A DNA stretch of 11,671 nt from Actinomycetota bacterium (GTDB lineage: Bacteria > Actinomycetota > Acidimicrobiia > IMCC26256 > BP-133): NCBI GenBank assembly GCA_030838815.1, contig JAUZEX010000146.1, positions 1 to 11,671 on the forward strand. Direction: 5' to 3'. The notes beneath the pieces were generated by a model. That model was given only the letters and a program-made list of their open reading frames with translations, made no database searches and was not told where the DNA came from. Both the position numbers and the translations under genes were made by a program. Shown here piece by piece: positions 1 through 6,522 of this stretch. How positions within the stretch are numbered: position 1 is the stretch's first letter; the number at the start of each line of letters is the position of its first letter.

Positions 1-1
1 C

Positions 2-77
2 TGGTAGCGGTGGGCGGACTCGAACCGCCGACGCCGCGATTATGAGCCGCGTGCTCTGCCAACTGAGCTACACCGCC
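2..77 (-). tRNA. tRNA-Met (anticodon CAT), elongator type
   Basis: The minus strand folds into a complete cloverleaf: acceptor GGCGGTG pairs with CACCGCT (one G-U at the end), followed by U8-A9, a GCTC/GAGC D stem, an anticodon stem with loop CTCATAA, a five-base variable loop and a GGCGG/CCGCC T stem with TTCGAGT. The anticodon is CAT. The anticodon stem lacks the three G-C pairs of initiator tRNA, so elongator Met is the likely identity; a tRNA-Ile modified to read AUA cannot be excluded from sequence alone. The 3' CCA is encoded (bases 2-4). It lies four bases after tRNA-Thr on the same strand, so the two are probably co-transcribed. Confidence 0.95.
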
Positions 78-81
78 AGAG

Positions 82-154
82 AGCCCCCTTACGGAATCGA
101 ACCGTAGACCCCTTCCTTACCATGGAAGTGCTCTGCCGTCTGAGCTAAGGGGGC
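82..154 (-). tRNA. tRNA-Thr (anticodon GGT)
   Basis: The minus strand gives acceptor GCCCCCT pairing perfectly with AGGGGGC, a GCTC/GAGC D stem, anticodon stem CTTCC/GGAAG with loop ATGGTAA, and T stem TACGG/CCGTA with TTCGATT. The anticodon is GGT, which reads ACC/ACU threonine codons. CCA is not encoded, unlike the neighbouring tRNA-Met. No convincing promoter is visible in the 118 bases between its 5' end and the integrase stub at 273. Confidence 0.96.
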
Positions 155-272
155 GGAAAATTTCTCTTCTGACCTGCTCTTTTACTGCTCCACTGCGGTT
201 TCGGGCCCTGGCACACCGCTTCTACACAGGGAAGGCTCCTGGGTGCTGCCAAGACCTGCCTGGGGAGGTCCG

Positions 273-392
273 ATGGGCGATTCTAGCGTGGGCCAGGCGG
301 CCAAGCTCCTCTGCGAGCTGTCCGACCTGGCCGACCAGTTCGCCACCAGCCTGCGGGCCACCAACCACTCCCCCGCCACGGTGGCCAAGTGA
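273..392 (+). pseudogene. Truncated tyrosine recombinase (integrase) N-terminus
   Basis: This 39-codon frame starts at ATG 273 with a possible GGGGAGG ribosome site just upstream. It ends with FATSLRATNHSPATVAK followed by TGA. That ending resembles the start of the SAM-like core-binding domain of tyrosine recombinases, where a segment like 'F..SLRARNLSPATV..Y' is followed by about 300 more residues. Here the frame stops exactly where the domain should continue, and no catalytic domain (R..HxxR..Y) is visible downstream. I infer an integrase remnant left by an old integration event near the tRNA cluster. The match is short, so it could also be an unrelated small ORF. Confidence 0.45.
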
Positions 393-417
393 TATCAAAT
401 CCGCTAGTTGACATCAC
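389..417. promoter_or_regulatory. Paired palindromic operator for the Fic antitoxin-toxin operon
   Basis: GTGATATCA (389-397) and TGACATCAC (409-417) form an inverted repeat matching at 8 of 9 bases, with an 11-base spacer and centres 20 bases apart, about two helical turns. Each half is itself palindromic or nearly so (TGATATCA, TGACATCA). Ribbon-helix-helix antitoxins typically bind cooperatively to such tandem short palindromes over their own promoter. The element overlaps the only upstream start codon of the antitoxin frame (TTG 408), which suits autoregulation of the module. Confidence 0.5.
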
Positions 418-437
418 CGAAGCGGGGGGCCCACAAT
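408..437 (+). promoter_or_regulatory. Candidate sigma70-type promoter inside the operator
   Basis: TTGACA at 408-413 is a perfect -35 hexamer. It is followed after 18 bases by CACAAT at 432-437, which matches TATAAT at four of six positions. The -35 lies within the right half of the operator. If it is real, transcription starts near 444, after the TTG that otherwise opens the antitoxin frame, so promoter and start codon cannot both be right. A chance match is possible. Confidence 0.25.
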
Positions 438-800
438 GAGGCCATCGCTGGTCCGACCTTCCCGCTCCGATTCCGAAACGAACAGATCCGGGCGCTCGTC
501 CGCGAGGTGGCTCAGCGCGAGGGCATCAGCCAGAACGAGCTGCTCGAGCAGGCCGCCGAGCACGAGGTCATCGCCCGGGGTGCGCTGCTCGCCCATGACC
601 TCGAGGCGTCCCTCGAACGGCTCCGGTCGGCCATCAACACGGCCCGCGCCGACCTGGTCGAGCGCAGCATCGCCGAGTTCAGCCGCGGCGAGGCGAGAGC
701 CGACCCCCTCCGGGCTCGGCGGCTGCCCCCCCGGGAGGCGACGCCACCCGCCGACCACGGCCGCCTGGGCGCCGTGGAGGCCTTCCGCAGCGGCACCTGA
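408..800 (+). CDS. Ribbon-helix-helix-type antitoxin of a Fic toxin
   Basis: This 130-residue frame lies immediately before the fic gene, with six bases between its stop and the fic start. Residues 17-54 read as a ribbon-helix-helix DNA-binding unit: strand FPLRFRN, helix EQIRALVREVAQREG, turn ISQ, helix NELLEQAAEHEV. A charged helical region (about 55-100) may contact the toxin, and the tail is Arg/Pro-rich and probably disordered. I see no (S/T)xxxE(G/N) inhibitory motif, the signature of VbhA-like Fic antitoxins, so inhibition would use another surface. The start is uncertain. TTG 408 directly follows an in-frame TAG, has no visible ribosome site and overlaps a possible -35; the next ordinary start (GTG, codon 34) would cut the DNA-binding domain. 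A leaderless transcript is one explanation. Confidence 0.75.
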   Translation: MTSPKRGAHNEAIAGPTFPLRFRNEQIRALVREVAQREGISQNELLEQAAEHEVIARGALLAHDLEASLERLRSAINTARADLVERSIAEFSRGEARADPLRARRLPPREATPPADHGRLGAVEAFRSGT

Positions 801-806
801 GGGCCG

Positions 807-1484
807 GTGGCAGGCCCGGACTGGGCGGACGACCACCCGGCCGAGACGGCCAGGATCGGCGCCAACTGCGGGCTGCTCCTCACTGATCTCGCAGCCGCGG
901 CGGGGCGGCGGGCGCTGCCGACCCTCGCCGATGCCTGCGGGTGGCACCGCCGCATCTATGACGGTTGTGCGGTGCCCGCCGCGAGCTACGTCGGCAACTT
1001 CCGCGGCGATCCCGCCCACCCCGAACTCGCCGAGTACGAGGTCGGCATCGGCGCCACGCTCCCCGACGGGCTCCCCGAAAAGGTCGCTGTGTGGGCGGCC
1101 GACGTCGCCGGGGCCCTGGCCGGTTTCATCAGCGGAGTCCACGCCGCCCTCGGCCTGCTCGACGCGGCCATCCCGGTCGGGAGCCGGCCGGCAACGGTCG
1201 ACGAACTCCACGAGGTCGTCACCCTCGCCGCCGAGGTCCACGGCGAATGGGCCCGGATCCATCCCTTCGCCAACGGCAACGGCCGCGCCGCCCGGGTCTG
1301 GGCGGCGTTCCTCGCCCTGCGCTACGGCCTCCCGGTGTTCGTCACCCTGAAGCCCCGCCCCGCCGACATCGCCTACGCCCGAGCCGCCATGCGCTCCATG
1401 GGGAGGCCGCCGGACTTCGACGGCGATCATCGGGAAGCGGTCGCGGTGTTCGCCCATCTGCTGAGCCTGTCGCTCCTCCCCTAG
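807..1484 (+). CDS. Fic family protein, probable toxin (nucleotidyl/AMP-transferase)
   Basis: This 225-residue protein carries the Fic core motif HPFANGNGRAAR at residues 152-163. His152 is the catalytic base and GNGR forms the anion-binding nest for the nucleotide phosphates. Upstream, YVGNFRGD (61-68) corresponds to the flap that positions the target. Fic enzymes usually transfer AMP from ATP to a target hydroxyl. The position that is normally Asp/Glu and helps hold the metal (HxFx[D/E]GNGR) is Asn156 here, a variant I recall from other Fic proteins. The start is GTG 807 with GAGGG six bases upstream. The adjacent upstream ribbon-helix-helix gene supports a toxin-antitoxin module. No self-inhibitory (S/T)xxxE(G/N) helix is apparent. 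The cellular target is unknown. Confidence 0.88.
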   Translation: MAGPDWADDHPAETARIGANCGLLLTDLAAAAGRRALPTLADACGWHRRIYDGCAVPAASYVGNFRGDPAHPELAEYEVGIGATLPDGLPEKVAVWAADVAGALAGFISGVHAALGLLDAAIPVGSRPATVDELHEVVTLAAEVHGEWARIHPFANGNGRAARVWAAFLALRYGLPVFVTLKPRPADIAYARAAMRSMGRPPDFDGDHREAVAVFAHLLSLSLLP

Positions 1485-1588
1485 GTGGCTGCCGAAGAAA
1501 TGGCCTTCGGCGGGGCGGTCTCTGTTGTTTCGGGTGTTGTCGGTGGCTGCATAGCGAAGGGTTTTTTCCTCTCTCGTGGTTGGCCCAG

Positions 1589-1708
1589 GTCTCTGATCTT
1601 CCACAACCGCCCGGCATCATCGAAGGTGCGGGTTACCGTTCCGGTCGTGCCCGGATAGGCAATCGAGGTCAGGTTGCCGCGCAGGTCGCAGCCGTAGCCG
1701 ACGTGTAG
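1589..1708 (-). pseudogene. Degraded RHS/YD-repeat fragment
   Basis: Read on the minus strand, this stretch encodes YGCDLRGNLTSIAYPG, then GTVTRTFDDAGRLWKIRD. This matches the RHS/YD repeat pattern (YDxxGNLTSxxYP...xxYxYDxxGRLxxVxD). Only about one and a half repeats are present, and the flanking translation on both sides loses the pattern, while real RHS proteins exceed 1000 residues. No start codon or ribosome site belongs to it. I infer a relic of a polymorphic-toxin or cell-wall RHS gene left in the accessory region. It is not a functional gene. Confidence 0.6.
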
Positions 1709-1982
1709 TGGCGATGGCGGACCCGGCCGTGCGAAGGCGCCCATGTCTATTGCCTCCCTCTCTGACGTGCCGGGTTCATCGGCACGGCCGGGACACCGGT
1801 TGGCAACGCCACACAGCGGACCGCGCCATTCGCGGCGCGTTGTTCCCGGGCCATCGCCGGCGCCTGACTGTCCAAAGCGCCCGGACCCCCATGGGCCGGG
1901 GCAATCACTGCCGCCGATCTTCAACCGGACGGTACGACGGGGTCGAGACAGCCCAGGACGGCACGATCCCGTGCCTGCCGAC
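1709..1982. other. Intergenic stretch without a recognisable gene
   Basis: Between the RHS relic and the ribosome site of the metallopeptidase gene I see no supported coding region. Open frames here have no ribosome site and an arginine/proline-rich composition typical of GC-rich shadow frames. A small hairpin (CGCGCC/GGCGCG, 1822-1839) is present without a T-run. The promoter of the next gene should lie here, but I cannot place it convincingly. Confidence 0.5.
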
Positions 1983-1993
1983 AGGGAGGGCAG

Positions 1994-4060
1994 ATGCCCG
2001 ACACGACCGCGACCTTGCTCACCCTGCGGATCGCCGGTTGGTCGCGCTCGTTTGACCCGCAGCGGCCGGTCAGCTTGGGGGCACACCGTTACTGCAACGT
2101 GCTTCTCCCGCCGGGTGATGGGGAGACGCCGCTGCGGGCGGCGGTCTTCGAGTGGAAGAACGGGGCCTGGGTCCTGTCCAATGCCTCAAAGCGGCCGTTC
2201 TTGTTGCGGGCGGTGGGCCAGACGGCGTTGTCGCTGGCGCCGGGCGGGAGCGTCGCGCTGGCCGCGACGCCGTTCGTGCTCACGGTGGCCGGCGCGTCGG
2301 CGGCGGCCGACGTGGAAGTCTCCACCGTGGCCGTGGCCGTGGGCACGGCCGGGCGACAGATCGGGGGGTCCGACGCGGCCGGCGGGGGGTGGTGCGTCTG
2401 CGGTGCGTCCCTCCCAGCGGCGACCGAGGACTCTCCGTGGGAGCCTGACTCGGCCGGCCGTGCCGACCTCGCGCTAATGAGCCCGTGGGCGGCGGAGGCG
2501 CCCCTATCCAGCCAGGCGGCCACCGTCGTGCCCGGCCAGCCGACGCCCACGGCGCTTCCGGCGGCCGCGTGGGCCCGCACGCTGCCTCCGCCGGCGGCCG
2601 GCGAGCGCATCCTGCTCCCGCCGCCTCCTGGCGCCTGGGGATTCCCGGCGCCGACCCGGTCGACCGCTCCCGGCCGGCGCCGGGGACTGGTGACGGCGCT
2701 CTTTCTGGCCATTGCGCTGGTGGCCTCTGCGGCGGGCGCCGCCGCCTGGCGCGGGGCGCGTGTCCCGGCGGCGCCCCCGCACCCCTCCCAGTGGGACCCC
2801 CGCCTCGCCGACATCGTCTCCTTCGTGGAGAACGAACGGGGCCTCAAGTTCCAACACCCGGTGTTTGTCGACTACCTCCCGCCGGAGGCGTTCCGCGGGA
2901 CGCTCCTGGGGGGCCCGGCCAAGGTCAGCCCCAAGGATCGCCAGTCCATGGACCAGACGATCGGCTTCTTCCGGGCCCTCGGCCTGATCGAAGGGAACCC
3001 CGATCTGTTGGGTGGCAGCGATCAGTTGCAGGGCGACGGGACCCTGGCCTATTACGACCCTCGCGATCAGCGGGTGCGGGTTCGGGGTACCGAGCTGACG
3101 GAGGCGGTCAGGGCCACGCTGGCCCATGAGCTCACCCACGCGCTGCAGGACCAGTACTTCAACCTGTCTCGGATGGGCGAGAGCCACGACGCGATGGACC
3201 GCTTCCGGGCGGTCGTCGAAGGTGACGCCATGCGGGTGGAGACCAAGTGGGTAGACCACCTCGACCCCGCGGCGCGCCAGGCGCACGACGCCGGGCGCGC
3301 CGGCGAGGTCAAGGCCGCCGACTTCAGCGCCGTCCCCGAGGTGCTGACCGCCCTGTTCAGCGCTCCCTACGATCTGGGTCAGCCGTTCGTCGAGGTCCTC
3401 CACGCCGTGGGCGGCAACCCGGCCGTCGACCGTGTCCTCAAGTCGCCCCCGGCCAGCGAGGCGCAACTCCTCGACCCCTTCCGCTACCTGGCCGGAGACG
3501 CACCCCTCCCGGTCGACGAGCCGACCCTCCACAAGGGCGAAACCCGCCTCGACGGCGGCGACTTCGGCGCCTTCGGGCTCTACCTGATGCTCGCCCAGCG
3601 CCTCGACCCCAGAGACGCCCTGGGGGCAGTGGACGCCTGGGGCGGCGACAGCTACGTCCACTTCGACCGCGGGGGCCACTCCTGTGTCCGGGCCGATTTC
3701 GTGGGCCACAACCCCCAGGCGACCGAGGGGCTGGCGGGCACCCTCGGAGCCTGGGCCCGGGCCATGCCCCCCGGCGCGGCGTCGACGGCCCGCCACGACG
3801 CGCTGGTCGAGTTGAATTCCTGCGACCCCGGCCCCGCCACCACGATCGGCGGACCCCGGCTGGCCGACGCCGTCAGCTGGCCCCTGGCCCGGACCTACGC
3901 CGCGCTCGGGGCGATCGAGGGCGGCGTCTCCCAGGACACAGCACGCTGCTACGGCGGCGCCCTCCTGGAGGCCTTCACGCCCGAGCAGGTGTCCCATCGG
4001 CCGTCGGCGGCCCAAGCGCTGAAGATGCGCAAGCTGGCGGCCGGGTGCCAGCACCACTGA
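1994..4060 (+). CDS. Membrane-anchored HExxH metallopeptidase-like protein with FHA-like N-terminus
   Basis: This 688-residue protein starts at ATG 1994 behind a strong AGGGAGGG site. Residues 1-100 resemble an FHA beta-sandwich (RPVSLGAHRYCNVLL; NGAWVLSNAS; LAPGGSVALA), but the usual phosphothreonine-binding Arg, Ser and Asn are not evident. A Pro/Ala-rich linker (about 110-228) leads to one membrane helix (231-251, after RRR). The remaining approximately 430 residues should lie outside the membrane. They contain HELTHALQDQYF (378-389), an HExxH zinc site, and VVEGDAM (407-413), whose Glu could be the third zinc ligand as in gluzincins. Cysteines at 564, 610, 652 and 685 could form disulfides. 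Related HELTHALQDQ proteins are common in actinobacteria but are mostly uncharacterised. Substrate unknown; the protease role is inferred from the motif. Confidence 0.8.
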   Translation: MPDTTATLLTLRIAGWSRSFDPQRPVSLGAHRYCNVLLPPGDGETPLRAAVFEWKNGAWVLSNASKRPFLLRAVGQTALSLAPGGSVALAATPFVLTVAGASAAADVEVSTVAVAVGTAGRQIGGSDAAGGGWCVCGASLPAATEDSPWEPDSAGRADLALMSPWAAEAPLSSQAATVVPGQPTPTALPAAAWARTLPPPAAGERILLPPPPGAWGFPAPTRSTAPGRRRGLVTALFLAIALVASAAGAAAWRGARVPAAPPHPSQWDPRLADIVSFVENERGLKFQHPVFVDYLPPEAFRGTLLGGPAKVSPKDRQSMDQTIGFFRALGLIEGNPDLLGGSDQLQGDGTLAYYDPRDQRVRVRGTELTEAVRATLAHELTHALQDQYFNLSRMGESHDAMDRFRAVVEGDAMRVETKWVDHLDPAARQAHDAGRAGEVKAADFSAVPEVLTALFSAPYDLGQPFVEVLHAVGGNPAVDRVLKSPPASEAQLLDPFRYLAGDAPLPVDEPTLHKGETRLDGGDFGAFGLYLMLAQRLDPRDALGAVDAWGGDSYVHFDRGGHSCVRADFVGHNPQATEGLAGTLGAWARAMPPGAASTARHDALVELNSCDPGPATTIGGPRLADAVSWPLARTYAALGAIEGGVSQDTARCYGGALLEAFTPEQVSHRPSAAQALKMRKLAAGCQHH

Positions 4061-4207
4061 CCGCCCGAGCCATCCTCACCCACCGCGTCGCCGGCCAAGC
4101 CGAGCGGGGGTGGCGATTGGGCTTCAGCGACCCCGATCTGCAGTAGGTGACTGGACCGCGCGCCTGAATGCCGACCGGCCGCCCGGCTTGCTCAAACTTT
4201 GTCTGAT

Positions 4208-4228
4208 AGTAGCGTTAGCAATGCTACT
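4208..4228. promoter_or_regulatory. Imperfect palindrome upstream of a secreted-protein gene
   Basis: Arms AGTAGCGTT (4208-4216) and AATGCTACT (4220-4228) are inverted repeats matching at 8 of 9 positions around a 3-base centre. The element lies about 80 bases before the start at 4309, in a locally AT-richer stretch (4190-4230) unlike its surroundings. That position fits a regulator-binding site over a promoter. TTTGTC lies just upstream and could serve as a weak -35. It lacks a T-run and is too tight at its centre to be a good terminator of the preceding gene. Confidence 0.35.
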
Positions 4229-4308
4229 CGCGGGGTAGGAGAGGTTAGGGAGGGAGTGGATGTCCCGCGCCCTCCTGGTCCGACTTCAAACCCAGGGAGG
4301 ACGCAACC

Positions 4309-4755
4309 ATGATCCGTCAGACATCGAGCCGGCGGCTGCGAGTCGTCGCCATCGCCGCCGCCGGAGCCGGAATGCTGGCCACCGGGGCGCTGGCCGCGAC
4401 CTACAGCGCACCGAACGGGAGTTATGGACGGTTGCCCGGCTACGGGGGGTACGGCGGTTCGAGCCGAGCCACGACCTCCGACGATCCCGGCTCGAGCAGC
4501 TCGGGCTCCGGCTTTTCCGATGGTTCAAGCCCTTCCAGCGGCGGGTCCGGATACTCCGACGGCACGTCGAGCGGGTCCTCCGGCAGCTACTCGGACGGCG
4601 GTTCCGGCACCAGCGCCGGGGACGGGTCGCAGACCGACGGCACCACGAAGGACAAGAAGCAGAAGCACAAGGGCAACAAGCAATCGAAGGACTCGAGCGG
4701 GACGACCAAGGGGACCAAGGGCGCCAAGGCCACGAAGGACAAGCAGCCCAAGTAG
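4309..4755 (+). CDS. Small secreted Ser/Gly-rich protein with lysine-rich tail
   Basis: This 148-residue protein starts at ATG 4309 with AGGGAGGA seven bases upstream. Residues 1-30 form a signal peptide: a basic start (SSRRLR), a hydrophobic core, and an Ala-rich cleavage region ending ALAA. The mature part is low complexity. Residues 30-50 are Gly/Tyr-rich (YGRLPGYGGYGG). Residues 51-108 are Ser/Gly-rich with three imperfect 12-13-residue repeats carrying an aromatic-Ser-Asp-Gly core (F69, Y82, Y94). Residues 112-148 contain 13 lysines and almost no hydrophobic residues. No catalytic domain is visible. The basic tail could bind cell-wall polyanions, but that is a guess. The gene sits between a membrane metallopeptidase and a glycosyltransferase, both envelope-related. 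I do not recognise a named family. Confidence 0.72.
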   Translation: MIRQTSSRRLRVVAIAAAGAGMLATGALAATYSAPNGSYGRLPGYGGYGGSSRATTSDDPGSSSSGSGFSDGSSPSSGGSGYSDGTSSGSSGSYSDGGSGTSAGDGSQTDGTTKDKKQKHKGNKQSKDSSGTTKGTKGAKATKDKQPK

Positions 4756-4806
4756 TTCCGGCCGGCTGAGCGCCACGTCCCGTCAACGCCGACAGCTCCC
4801 GGCACG

Positions 4807-6459
4807 ATGACCCTCACCGGCACATCGCCGCCGCCCACTGTCTCCGCCGCGCCGCCATCTCCGCCCTCGACCCTTCCCCCGACCAGGGGAACCCGACGGC
4901 GGCTGCGGCCGGCGGTGGTGGTGGCGGCGCTGGCCGTGGCCGCCGCCGTATGGGCAGTGGCCGGGTCGGCGCTGTTCGTTCCCCGGCTGACCGACAACGG
5001 CGACGAGGCGGTGTACCTCCTCCAGGCGGAATCGCTCCGGGCCGGGCACCTCTTCCCGCCAGCGGCGGAACCCGCCGAGGCCTTCCTGCCCTGGCTGTCG
5101 ACCAGGGCCGGCGACCACTACGTCACCAAGTACACGCCCGTCTTTCCGGCCTTCATCGCCGCCTCCCACAAGGCCTTCGGTTCCGACCGGGCGGCGCTGG
5201 CCCTGGCCGCCGCCGGCGCCGTCGTCGCCTGCTACCTCCTGGCCCGGGAGGTACTCGGCCGGCGGCGTGAGGCTGCCCTCGCCGCCGCTCTCCTGGCCGG
5301 CTCCCCTCTCTTCGCGATCCAGAGCGCCACCTACCTGAGCTACCTGTTCAACGTCGCGCTCCTGATGGGTTTCGCCGCCGCGTTCCTGGCGGGCCTCCGG
5401 CGGAGCGTCGCTGAGGTACCGGCGCAGCGTCGACCCGCCCGGGCGCAGAGCTCCCGCTGGCCGCTCGCCCTCGCCGGGCTCCTCCTCGGGCTGGCCGTGT
5501 TCGCCCGGCCCTTCGACGCCGTCCTCTTCGCCGGACCTTTGCTGGCGTGGTGGGTCTGGTCGGGCCGGCACGGGCCCCGCCGCCTCGTGGGCCAGGCGGC
5601 CTGGCTCGCCGTCGGTGCGTCCGTCCCGCTGGCGGCGATGGCCGCCTACTTCCAGGCCGCAACCGGAAGCCTGCTGCGGCCCCCGTTCACCTTCGTGGGC
5701 CCGAGCGACACGCTCGGCTTCGGCCCGCACCGGATGTACGCCGGCATGCCGTACCTCGATTACACCCCGGCCCGGGCGCTGCTGGCCCTTGGGCGGCTCA
5801 CCGTCCTGACCGGATTCTGGGGGTTCGGCGGCCTGGTCCTGATCGGGCTGGCGGTCGCCGGTCACCGCCATCTCCCGGACCGGGCCGGGCGCTGTCTGGT
5901 GCTCGTGGCCCTGACCGTCCCTCTCGGTTACACGCTGTTCTGGGGCAGCTTCAGCTCCACGGAGTGGGGCGGACCGTGGCGGTTCGGGCCGTTCTACTGG
6001 CTGCCCGTCCTCGTTCCGGGAAGCATCTTCGGCGCGGCCGGCCTGGCCCGCCTCTGGCGCTGGGACCGCCTCGTGGGCCGCTTTGTGGCCACCGGCATGG
6101 CGGCGGTGAGCCTCTTCGTGGCCGGCCAGGCTCTGGCCGAGCACCACCGTTTCGCCGCCGAACGCGACCGCCTCTATGCCGCCCCGCTCCGCGCCGCCGC
6201 CCTCGACCGGGCCGTCGTCTTCCTCCCGCCGCTCGACGGGCCGTGGCTGCTCCAGCCGTTCTCGCTGGCCCGGAACTCACGATTCGACGGTCCGGTCGTG
6301 TGGGCCCTCGACCGCGGCCCAAGCCAGAACCTGGACGTCGTCCGCCGCTTCCCGGGCCGAACGCCGTACCGAGTCGTACCCGGTGCCACCCGGCGTTCCC
6401 CGACGACCCTGCAGCGCCTGGCGGACGTCGGCGATCGTCTGTCCCCTGCCGCCGGCTGA
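4807..6459 (+). CDS. GT39/PMT-like membrane glycosyltransferase
   Basis: This 550-residue polytopic protein looks like a GT-C fold glycosyltransferase of the ArnT/PMT (GT39) type, which transfers a sugar from a polyprenyl-phosphate donor on the outer face of the membrane. After a Pro/Ser-rich cytoplasmic N-terminus, the first membrane helix (about 35-57) is followed by LTDNGDEAVYLLQAESLRAG. Its Asp63/Asp66/Glu67 cluster matches the catalytic acidic loop of the family. Further hydrophobic helices run to about residue 442. Residues 320-400 hold a helix-rich section ending in TEWGGPWRFGPFYWLP. A soluble C-terminal domain of about 105 residues follows. The start at ATG 4807 has only a weak ribosome site. 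The acceptor is unknown; the secreted Ser-rich protein 52 bases upstream is a conceivable substrate (inference only). Confidence 0.78.
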   Translation: MTLTGTSPPPTVSAAPPSPPSTLPPTRGTRRRLRPAVVVAALAVAAAVWAVAGSALFVPRLTDNGDEAVYLLQAESLRAGHLFPPAAEPAEAFLPWLSTRAGDHYVTKYTPVFPAFIAASHKAFGSDRAALALAAAGAVVACYLLAREVLGRRREAALAAALLAGSPLFAIQSATYLSYLFNVALLMGFAAAFLAGLRRSVAEVPAQRRPARAQSSRWPLALAGLLLGLAVFARPFDAVLFAGPLLAWWVWSGRHGPRRLVGQAAWLAVGASVPLAAMAAYFQAATGSLLRPPFTFVGPSDTLGFGPHRMYAGMPYLDYTPARALLALGRLTVLTGFWGFGGLVLIGLAVAGHRHLPDRAGRCLVLVALTVPLGYTLFWGSFSSTEWGGPWRFGPFYWLPVLVPGSIFGAAGLARLWRWDRLVGRFVATGMAAVSLFVAGQALAEHHRFAAERDRLYAAPLRAAALDRAVVFLPPLDGPWLLQPFSLARNSRFDGPVVWALDRGPSQNLDVVRRFPGRTPYRVVPGATRRSPTTLQRLADVGDRLSPAAG

Positions 6460-6471
6460 ACCCCAAAAGAG

Positions 6472-6513
6472 AAAGGCCCGGGCCGGAGCATATGCCTCCT
6501 GACCAGGGCCTTT
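6472..6513 (-). terminator. Terminator after tRNA-Tyr
   Basis: AAAGGCCC (6472-6479) and GGGCCTTT (6506-6513) pair perfectly around a 26-base loop that can itself fold (GGAG with CTCC around a CATATG centre). On the minus strand the stem is followed by a T-rich run (CTTTCTCTTTT), so it should end the tRNA-Tyr transcript nine bases after the gene. It also lies 12 bases past the glycosyltransferase stop and may act in both directions. Confidence 0.65.
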
Positions 6514-6522
6514 ACTTGCAAG

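Noticed and set aside
427..434. GGCCCAC near the Fic operator as a possible inverted copy of the tRNA-Tyr 3' end
   Set aside because: Only about seven bases match and the orientation is inverted, while integration sites are direct repeats; chance is sufficient.
414..1604. Long open frame on the minus strand opposite the antitoxin and fic genes
   Set aside because: It mirrors the codon pattern of the plus-strand genes, is Arg/Gly-rich with no domain, and the plus strand carries a clear Fic motif.
1822..1839. Hairpin CGCGCC/GGCGCG as a terminator
   Set aside because: Six-base stem without a T-run, far from any gene end; such stems are frequent in GC-rich DNA.
1708..2055. 115-codon plus-strand open frame before the metallopeptidase gene
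   Set aside because: No ribosome site, Arg-rich composition, no family resemblance, and it overlaps the better-supported start at 1994.
2504..4057. 517-codon open frame on the minus strand opposite the metallopeptidase gene
   Set aside because: Shadow frame of a GC-rich gene: no ribosome site or recognisable domain, and the opposite strand has a strong ribosome site and HExxH motif.
4783..6147. 454-codon open frame on the minus strand opposite the glycosyltransferase gene
   Set aside because: Composition is Gln/Glu/Gly/Arg-rich without hydrophobic segments, as expected for the complement of a membrane-protein gene.
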